From the NCBI GenBank assembly GCA_021828045.1, contig JAKATI010000007.1:1-38973 (forward strand): a stretch of 38,973 nucleotides of DNA, in the 5' to 3' direction. The position numbers and the translations under genes were made by a program. The DNA comes from Pseudomonadota bacterium. Its GTDB lineage: Bacteria > Pseudomonadota > Gammaproteobacteria > JAKAQQ01. The notes below the pieces were generated by a model. The model saw nothing but the letters and a program-made list of their open reading frames with translations, was not told the DNA's origin and ran no database searches. This document shows positions 33,484 to 38,973 of the stretch, piece after piece. The stretch's first letter is position 1. Each line of letters opens with the position of its first letter.

Positions 33484-34626
33484 GTGAAACGAGGGGAGGG
33501 AGAGCAGAACACCTCAGGCCCAACTAGCCCGGATGCCGTTACCGCATACTGGCAGCAAGCCCGTAAGGTTGTGGTCACCGGTTGTTGTGGGACGTTGGGA
33601 CGACGGCTGGTCCGGCACCTCCTCTTGGATCCGGTCCAAGCCTTTCGGGGCACTGTTTTGGGTCTCGACAACAATGAGGATGGGATTTTCCGGATGGAAG
33701 CCCGCTGGATGGACGAACCGCGGGCCCGTTTCCTTCTGGGCGATATCCGGGACCAATCTTCACTGAGACGTCTTTTCGCAGGCGCTGACACGGTTTTGCA
33801 CTGTGCGGCCTACAAACACGTCTATCAATGCGAGAAGGCGCCTTTTGAGGCGATGCGGACGAATATCCTGGGAGTCGAGTCCGTGATCCAGGCCGCCTCC
33901 GAGGTCGGTGTTTCCCGTGTGCTCTTCACGAGTTCGGACAAGGCGGTCAATCCGACCAACGTCATGGGAACCTCGAAGCTCATGGGCGAGCGCCTCATCA
34001 CCGCCGCCAATGCCAATGGCGGGGGCGCGGTATTTGCCTCCACCCGGTTTGGCAATGTCCTGGGATCCCGGGGTTCGGTCACGGAAATTTTTGCCAGCCA
34101 GATTGCCCGCGGTGGACCCCTCACACTGACCAGCCGGGAGATGACCCGTTTTGTCATGAGCATCGACGAGGCGGTCCGGCTGGTGCTGAGTTCTGTACCC
34201 CTGGCGCGGGGCGGTGAGGTTTTCATCACGAAAATGCCCGTAGTGGCGATCGAGGATCTGGCACGGGTCATGATCCAGGCACTGGCTCCCGGTCAGGGGT
34301 ACCCTCCCGAGTCCATCGAGGTGATTGAAACGGGTCCCCGGCCCGGCGAGAAACTCATGGAAGAACTCATGACCGAATCGGAGACGATGCGAACCTGCGA
34401 ACTTCGGGACTTCTTCGTGGTTCTTCCGGCATTCCGTCCGCTCTATCAAGGAATTGTCTATGACTATCCCCAGGTCATCCGTCACCGCGTGGATCGCCCC
34501 TATGTCTCCCGGGATGAGCCCCGTCTTGATCCCGGAGCCCTGCACCGGCTGCTGGAGGAGATCGGACTGATCCCCGCCCCGCTCCCCCGGCAGGATACCC
34601 CGGAGGGGAAGCCATGCGCATCCTGA
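33484..34626 (+). CDS. CapD/FlaA1-like nucleotide-sugar 4,6-dehydratase or epimerase
   Basis: A 380-residue SDR-fold enzyme. NAD-binding VTGCCGTLG at about 29-37; LLGDIRD; and the catalytic block TSSDKAVNPTNVMGTSKLMGE, where the active-site YxxxK is MxxxK, as in the FlaA1/PseB/CapD group of UDP-GlcNAc 4,6-dehydratases (inverting) and related C5-epimerases. This group lacks the membrane domain here (a soluble short form). GTG start at 33484 is preceded by GGGG; no other start fits. The 3' end overlaps sqdB by 13 bases. First gene of the surface-polysaccharide operon, so it likely makes a deoxy- or amino-sugar donor. Substrate unknown. Confidence 0.8.
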   Translation: MKRGEGEQNTSGPTSPDAVTAYWQQARKVVVTGCCGTLGRRLVRHLLLDPVQAFRGTVLGLDNNEDGIFRMEARWMDEPRARFLLGDIRDQSSLRRLFAGADTVLHCAAYKHVYQCEKAPFEAMRTNILGVESVIQAASEVGVSRVLFTSSDKAVNPTNVMGTSKLMGERLITAANANGGGAVFASTRFGNVLGSRGSVTEIFASQIARGGPLTLTSREMTRFVMSIDEAVRLVLSSVPLARGGEVFITKMPVVAIEDLARVMIQALAPGQGYPPESIEVIETGPRPGEKLMEELMTESETMRTCELRDFFVVLPAFRPLYQGIVYDYPQVIRHRVDRPYVSRDEPRLDPGALHRLLEEIGLIPAPLPRQDTPEGKPCAS

Positions 34627-35759
34627 TTCTCGGAGGGGATGGCTACCTCGGCTGGCCGACCGCCATGCATTTTGCAGCCCGTGGACATGGGGTCACAGTG
34701 ATCGACAACTACCTCCGTCGCACATTGGCCCTGCAGACGCGGTCCGAACCCCTGATCGACGCTCCGGACCTTGAGCAGCGCGCGGAAATCTTTCGCCAGG
34801 TGACCGGGTGCGGAGTGGAGGTGCGGATCGGCGACTGCGCGGACTATCCCTTTCTCGAATCGATTTTTCGAGAGACGCAGCCTGAGGTGGTGATCCATTA
34901 TGCAGAGCAGCCTTCGGCCCCCTATTCCATGCGGGGATATGCCGAGGCCTCGCTCACGCTACGCAACAATCTCGCCACGACGCTGAATGTGGTCTGGGCC
35001 ATACGGGAGGCTGCCCCATCGTGCCATTTGATCAAGCTCGGGACCATGGGTGAATACGGGACTCCCGCCATCGAGATCGAGGAGGGCTGGATCGAGATCG
35101 AACACAAGGGGCGTCGGGATCGCTTTCTCTACCCGCGGCAGGCGGGGAGCCTCTATCACACCACGAAAATCATGGATACGGACTTGATCTGGTTTTATGT
35201 CCGGATGTGGAATCTCCAGGCGACGGATCTCATGCAGGGACCGGTCTATGGACTGTCGATGCCGGAAGCGGATCGGGACGAGCGCTTGCTTCCGAATTTC
35301 CATTATGACGACTTGTTCGGAACCCTCGTCAACCGGTTCCTGGTTCAGGCAGTCGCGGGAATTCCCTTGACCGTTTACGGCCGGGGTGGACAGACCCGGG
35401 GCTATCTCAACCTCCTGGACACACTCCAATGCGTCGAACTGGCTGCAACCCACCCGCCCGGGGAGGGTCAGCTCCGCATCCTCAACCAGTTTACGGAATG
35501 TTTCACGGTCAATGAGCTGGCTGCCTGGGTCCAGCGGGCCGGACAGTCGTTGGGACTTCGGGTCGAAATCCAGCACCTCAAGAATCCCCGCAAGGAAGCG
35601 GAAGAGCATTTCTATAAGCCGGCGCACAGTGGCCTGCTCGAACTGGGGCTCAGGCCGCACCCGATCTCCGAGGAGATCCTCTGCGGCATGCTGGAACGGA
35701 TCCTGCCCTATAAAAACCGGATTGACAGCGAGCGGATCTATCCCCGTGTCCGCTGGTGA
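34614..35759 (+). CDS. sqdB: UDP-sulfoquinovose synthase (SqdB/SQD1)
   Basis: Makes UDP-sulfoquinovose from UDP-glucose and sulfite. The 381-residue protein shows the SQD1-type fingerprint: GGDGYLGWPTAMH with NAD binding (residues 7-13), KLGTMGEYGTP with catalytic Thr144 and Glu147, YHTTK with Y181 and K185, ATDLMQGPVYG and GRGGQTRGYLNLLDTLQC. These match the catalytic residues known from plant SQD1 (T145, Y182, K186 there). ATG at 34614 has GGAGGGG upstream. It sits between a CapD-like dehydratase and a Wzy-like polymerase, so sulfoquinovose is likely to go into a surface glycan, with sulfolipid synthesis the alternative; no sqdX/sqdD gene is seen. Its end overlaps the next gene by 14 bases if that starts at 35746. 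Confidence 0.9.
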   Translation: MRILILGGDGYLGWPTAMHFAARGHGVTVIDNYLRRTLALQTRSEPLIDAPDLEQRAEIFRQVTGCGVEVRIGDCADYPFLESIFRETQPEVVIHYAEQPSAPYSMRGYAEASLTLRNNLATTLNVVWAIREAAPSCHLIKLGTMGEYGTPAIEIEEGWIEIEHKGRRDRFLYPRQAGSLYHTTKIMDTDLIWFYVRMWNLQATDLMQGPVYGLSMPEADRDERLLPNFHYDDLFGTLVNRFLVQAVAGIPLTVYGRGGQTRGYLNLLDTLQCVELAATHPPGEGQLRILNQFTECFTVNELAAWVQRAGQSLGLRVEIQHLKNPRKEAEEHFYKPAHSGLLELGLRPHPISEEILCGMLERILPYKNRIDSERIYPRVRW

Positions 35760-37071
35760 GACTGTCCGGGCCGGGCCGGGTCCCCGGTTTCACCAGGGAT
35801 CCTTGTGGGTCCGGGCCGTGGTCTATGCATTGACCGTGGCGCTTTGTGTGCCTGCGAAGCTCCTGGAACCCATGGCGGTGGCAGGGCACCCGCTTCTCGT
35901 TCCGCTCTTGACCTTGGGGATGGCCTTGGCCTGGGTGCTGGGGCGGAACGGACGGATGCCGGCCATCGGGGGAAACCTGAGCCTCCTTTGGTTGTCCCTG
36001 TCCGTGTTTTTCGGGCTGGTCCTGGTTTCCTCCTGGGTCTCGCCGGATCGGTCCACCTCCCTGTCCCTTTGTGGCGCCTACCTTGCCCGTCTCGTCCTGT
36101 TTTTCGTTCTGGTCCAGATCTGTGTGGATGACCCGGGTCTCGAGAGAAACCTGGCAAGGCTGTTTCCGATTGCCTTGGCCGTCCTCGCCCTCCTGATGGT
36201 GAGTGGAAGCCTTGAGTCCCTGGGCCATGTGACCTGGGTGGGTGATCTCACGCATGGCTTCATTCTCCGGGCGAGTGCCGGAATCGGTGATCCCAACCTC
36301 ACGGCCTTCGCGTTCAACATCGGTCTCGCCCTGGCGTTGGCCTGGTTTGCCGGCGAACGGAGAGCCGCCCGCAAAGTTCTCGCCCTTCTCGTCTCGTTGG
36401 TGCTGGTCTGGGGCATTGGCCGGACGGTTTCCATCGGAGGACTGATCGGGCTTCTCGTGGTTCTGGTGTTGAGTGCCTGGTTTCTGTTTCCCAAGGCAGG
36501 AAGACGGGGCGGAACTCTCATGGCTCTCACCCTGGGCCTTTTCTCGATCATCGTGCTGGCCGCCGGTGGAGTCTATCTCGAACGGATCCACACCCAGGTC
36601 ATCCGCTCGGAGCACTCCATCGGTGCAGTCGGGTCCGAGCGATTGAACCTTGCACTCGGCGGAATCGCGATGGCCGCATCCCATCCCCTTTGGGGGGTGG
36701 GTCTGGCCAACATCAATGCCGATATGCCTCCTTACCTTCCCTTTCCGATTTCCGACCCCAACCAGGGTCCCCACGACCTCTGGCTCGCGGTTCCTGATGA
36801 GAGCGGCATCCCTTCCCTCTTGGCACTCACTGTAGCCGGGGGGATCATTTTCTGGCTGGGCTGGCGCGCCCACTCCCGCCTGCGCGCCTCGCCGGACCGC
36901 GAGTCCTACTTCCGTCATACGGGCCTTTGGGTCGCGACACTGGCCTGTGCCGTGCAGTCCCTTGCGCTCGGTACCCAGCGTGACCGTTTCTTCTGGTTTC
37001 TGCTGGCTTTGTTGGTAGCTTCCGCTTGGCAGACGCTTGCCCTGCTGCGCGCCCCTGTTCCCGGCAACTGA
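35746..37071 (+). CDS. Second O-antigen ligase/polymerase-like membrane protein
   Basis: About 441 residues with ten or more hydrophobic segments. The C-terminal block VGSERLNLALGGIAMAASHPLWGVGLANIN with GPHDLWLAVPDESGIPSL is the Wzy_C/O-antigen ligase signature, but the usual His-Asn is His-Asp. The region GIGDPNLTAFAFNIGLALALAW precedes it. Start: GTG at 35746 overlaps sqdB by 14 bases; TTG at 35803 and GTG at 35818 are also possible, so the start is uncertain. Probable polymerase or ligase for the sulfoquinovose-containing glycan. It is followed by glycosyltransferase genes. Confidence 0.72.
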   Translation: MSAGETVRAGPGPRFHQGSLWVRAVVYALTVALCVPAKLLEPMAVAGHPLLVPLLTLGMALAWVLGRNGRMPAIGGNLSLLWLSLSVFFGLVLVSSWVSPDRSTSLSLCGAYLARLVLFFVLVQICVDDPGLERNLARLFPIALAVLALLMVSGSLESLGHVTWVGDLTHGFILRASAGIGDPNLTAFAFNIGLALALAWFAGERRAARKVLALLVSLVLVWGIGRTVSIGGLIGLLVVLVLSAWFLFPKAGRRGGTLMALTLGLFSIIVLAAGGVYLERIHTQVIRSEHSIGAVGSERLNLALGGIAMAASHPLWGVGLANINADMPPYLPFPISDPNQGPHDLWLAVPDESGIPSLLALTVAGGIIFWLGWRAHSRLRASPDRESYFRHTGLWVATLACAVQSLALGTQRDRFFWFLLALLVASAWQTLALLRAPVPGN

Positions 37072-37078
37072 CCGGCCC

Positions 37079-38284
37079 ATGCGTGTCCTGGTCCTGACCG
37101 AAACCTTCCCGACGGCGGAGCACCCGGGGCGGGGGATTTTCATCCGGGAGCAGGTTACAGCCCTCGCCGATCGGCATGAGATCACGGTGCTGTTTCCGCG
37201 TCCCTGGTTGCCGGGCATTCCTTCCCGCTGGCTGGAATCGCGGGCACGCAATCTGGAGGTGCAGATCCCACCCCCTACCGTTCTGCCGATTCCCGTGAAG
37301 CGTACCCCCTACCTCTATATTCCACGGAATCGCGAGATCCGGAGCCGGCAGCTTGCCGCGCTCGCCCGGCGCGAGTTGTTCGCCAGCGGGATCCGCTACG
37401 ATCTGGTCCATGCCCATTGGCTGAGTCCCCCTGGCCTGGCTGCGATCCGTGCGGTTGGCCATGCACCGATCCCCACCATCGTGACCGCTCACGCCGGCGA
37501 TGTGTACCGGGACCTTGACCAGGCCGCCTACCGCCCCGCAGCACGGACGGTCGTGGGACGCGCCACCCGGATCATTGCGGTCGCCGACTATTTTCGTGGG
37601 CCTCTGGAAGGGCTTGGGACTGATCCCAGCCGGATGAAGATCATTCCCAATGGAGTGGACACCCGTCTTTTCAGGCCGAAGGAACGAGGAGCCGCCCGTC
37701 TGGCATTGGACTTGCCGCCGGAGGGCTTCCTGTTTCTTTACGTCGGGAATCTGGAGCCGGCCAAAGGCGTTCTGGACACCGTTCATGCCTTTTTTTCCGG
37801 GGCTCCGGAAAAGGCTCGGCTGCTTCTTGCGGGAACCGGATCCCTCTGGACCGATCTCGAGCGGCGGGCCCGTCACTCGGAGGGCCGGCTCATCCTCCGG
37901 GGATGGCAGTCCCACGAGAGCGTATCGCAATACCTCGCGGCTGCCGATTGCTTCGTTCTTCCGTCCTACGGGGAGGGGAATCCGGTCACGGTCCTGGAAA
38001 GCCTCTGTTGTGGAACGCCGGTCATCGGAAGCGCGATTCCCGCGTTGAGCTCACTGATCCAGCCGGGGCAGAACGGTCTTCTCGTACCCGCAGGGGCGGT
38101 TTTGGAACTGGGGACGGCCATGCAGGAGGTCACCCGGAGGAGATGGGACACAGAGGCGATTTCGAGCAGGGCCCAGTCCCGGTTTGGCTGGACAACAGTG
38201 GCGGATCAGATCTCGTCGGTTTACGACGAGGCCGTAGCGGAATGCCAAACGCGTGCCGGCTTCGGGGTCCAGAGACGAACTTGA
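37079..38284 (+). CDS. GT4-family glycosyltransferase
   Basis: A 401-residue GT-B fold enzyme. N-terminal MRVLVLTETFPTAEHPGRGIFIREQ (donor-binding start of GT4 enzymes), middle IIPNGVDTRLFRP, and the C-terminal block EGNPVTVLESLCCGTPVIGS, the E-x7-E motif of retaining GT4 transferases. Starts ATG at 37079, eight bases after the ligase-like gene's stop, without a clear ribosome site. The stop overlaps the next glycosyltransferase start. Likely adds a sugar to the lipid-linked repeat unit; donor unknown. Confidence 0.88.
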   Translation: MRVLVLTETFPTAEHPGRGIFIREQVTALADRHEITVLFPRPWLPGIPSRWLESRARNLEVQIPPPTVLPIPVKRTPYLYIPRNREIRSRQLAALARRELFASGIRYDLVHAHWLSPPGLAAIRAVGHAPIPTIVTAHAGDVYRDLDQAAYRPAARTVVGRATRIIAVADYFRGPLEGLGTDPSRMKIIPNGVDTRLFRPKERGAARLALDLPPEGFLFLYVGNLEPAKGVLDTVHAFFSGAPEKARLLLAGTGSLWTDLERRARHSEGRLILRGWQSHESVSQYLAAADCFVLPSYGEGNPVTVLESLCCGTPVIGSAIPALSSLIQPGQNGLLVPAGAVLELGTAMQEVTRRRWDTEAISSRAQSRFGWTTVADQISSVYDEAVAECQTRAGFGVQRRT

Positions 38285-38973
38285 GCGTGAGACGGGTGAT
38301 CCTCCTCTGTTTCAATCGCACACCCACGCCGCGGCAGTGGAATACTTTCCGCCTGTTCGAGGATGTCGGGGAACACCCCGGTTTTGTGGTCTGGGATCGC
38401 TCGCCAGGCCGCCCGGGTTTACCGGATCAGAAGGAAATCCTCGCAACCGTCCATCTCCGTGCACCGACCGAGAGTGCGCGTTTGCTCCTGGCCATGCCCC
38501 GCTACTGGCAGGCAGTTTCCCGGATCATCCGGGAAGAGATCCACTCCGAAGACCAGCCACCCATTCTGGTGGCCACCCATCTTTTCCAGCTGCCTCTCGT
38601 CTGGCGCTTCCCGCGCGCGATCTGGTTTTACGACAGTGCGGAATATTACGCTTGGGATGTGTCGCGTTACTTCGGTCCCCTGGGACCTGTGGCCTGGCCG
38701 ATCCTGCGATGGCTCGAAGGTCTTGCGCTCCGGCCAATGCGCGGGATTCTTGCCGTGGATTCCCGTGGCGGCTGGTTCGAGACCGGGCTTCGGTGTTTCA
38801 ATGACTCTGTCCGGATGGTACCCAACTTCCCGGCTCTGGCCGATGACGGTTCCTGGAAATCCAGGATTGGGCCAGAGATAAGAACCGGGCGCCGGGTGAT
38901 CTGTTATGTCGGCGGACTTCTCGAACGCAAGGGGATCGGCGTTGCGCTTCAGGCCCTTGTGCTCCTCAAACCC
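38281..38973 (+). CDS. Glycosyltransferase, 3' end outside window
   Basis: An open frame of 231 codons to the last base. It begins TTG at 38281, overlapping the previous stop by four bases (TTGA); GTG at 38287 is an alternative. The sequence (VILLCFNRTPTPRQWNTFRLF near the start, IWFYDSAEYYAWDVSRYF and ILAVDSRGGWFE, then VICYVGGLLERKGIGVALQAL at the end) looks like the N-terminal domain and the first donor-domain strand of a GT4-type glycosyltransferase, with the characteristic 'GG.L..KG' at 38910-38940. The window truncates the catalytic half. Probably the next gene of the same polysaccharide operon. Confidence 0.7.
   Translation, partial: MSVRRVILLCFNRTPTPRQWNTFRLFEDVGEHPGFVVWDRSPGRPGLPDQKEILATVHLRAPTESARLLLAMPRYWQAVSRIIREEIHSEDQPPILVATHLFQLPLVWRFPRAIWFYDSAEYYAWDVSRYFGPLGPVAWPILRWLEGLALRPMRGILAVDSRGGWFETGLRCFNDSVRMVPNFPALADDGSWKSRIGPEIRTGRRVICYVGGLLERKGIGVALQALVLLKP

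Noticed and set aside
33351-33791. Ligase-like frame open beyond its ATG
   Set aside because: It lies opposite the start of the CapD-like gene and has low-complexity Ser/Arg sequence.

Overview
The window is about 39 kb of GC-rich, very densely packed chromosome from a Gram-negative bacterium. Genes for LPS heptose and Kdo (hldE, waaA), a late lipid A acyltransferase, TolC, HslUV, XerC next to a DUF484 protein and DapF, and a bifunctional (fused) HldE all point to a gammaproteobacterium-like organism, possibly an Acidithiobacillus/Acidiferrobacter-type or other autotrophic lineage. A pyrophosphate-type phosphofructokinase, common in methanotrophic and sulfur- or ammonia-oxidising Proteobacteria, fits that, but the taxonomic call is inference only. 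I saw no rRNA, tRNA, CRISPR array or intact insertion sequence.

Layout. 1-3.9 kb: 3' part of rsmI, adk with an unusual basic tail, PPi-dependent phosphofructokinase and an overlapping cation diffusion facilitator. 4-7 kb: a DGQHR-domain protein, a secreted proline-rich DUF4124-like protein and an orphan D12-class DNA adenine methyltransferase. 7-10.6 kb: acetyl-CoA synthetase (minus) and a divergent cpdA plus class II aldolase pair. 10.6-14.7 kb: metal-related genes on the minus strand, namely a divergent NRAMP transporter with a roughly 325-nt leader and a small membrane protein, then a translationally coupled operon of Fur-family regulator, NicO/UreH-like membrane protein and outer-membrane barrel, preceded by a strong operator-like palindrome. 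14.7-20.6 kb: envelope genes (lpxL-like, hldE, waaA, tolC) and pcm. 20.7-23.7 kb: a KirBac-like channel with an altered filter and a TPP riboswitch with thiC. 23.7-25.8 kb: a decayed AbiE-type toxin/antitoxin locus and unrecognised sequence. 25.8-30.3 kb: the overlapping minus-strand operon dapF-DUF484-xerC-hslV-hslU. 30.3-31.6 kb: a CBS-domain protein and a SCO-family copper protein. 31.6-39 kb: a surface-polysaccharide region with two O-antigen ligase/polymerase-like membrane proteins, a CapD-like dehydratase, a UDP-sulfoquinovose synthase (sqdB) and two glycosyltransferases, the last cut by the window end.

Genes interlock tightly. Start/stop overlaps of the ATGA or GTGA type link most same-strand neighbours, and several convergent pairs overlap or nearly touch (methyltransferase/acs share one CTAG; aldolase/small membrane protein; waaA/tolC; CBS/SCO). 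Recognisable control elements include TAGAAT-type -10 boxes, a near-consensus promoter ahead of the NRAMP gene, back-to-back TATAAT boxes between dapF and the CBS gene, the Fur-family operator candidate and the TPP riboswitch.

The best leads for something undescribed are the Fur-controlled three-gene metal operon, the long leader of the NRAMP gene, the DGQHR/DUF4124/methyltransferase cluster, the channel with a TLGSG filter, adenylate kinase with a histone-like tail, and sulfoquinovose synthesis inside a polysaccharide cluster.
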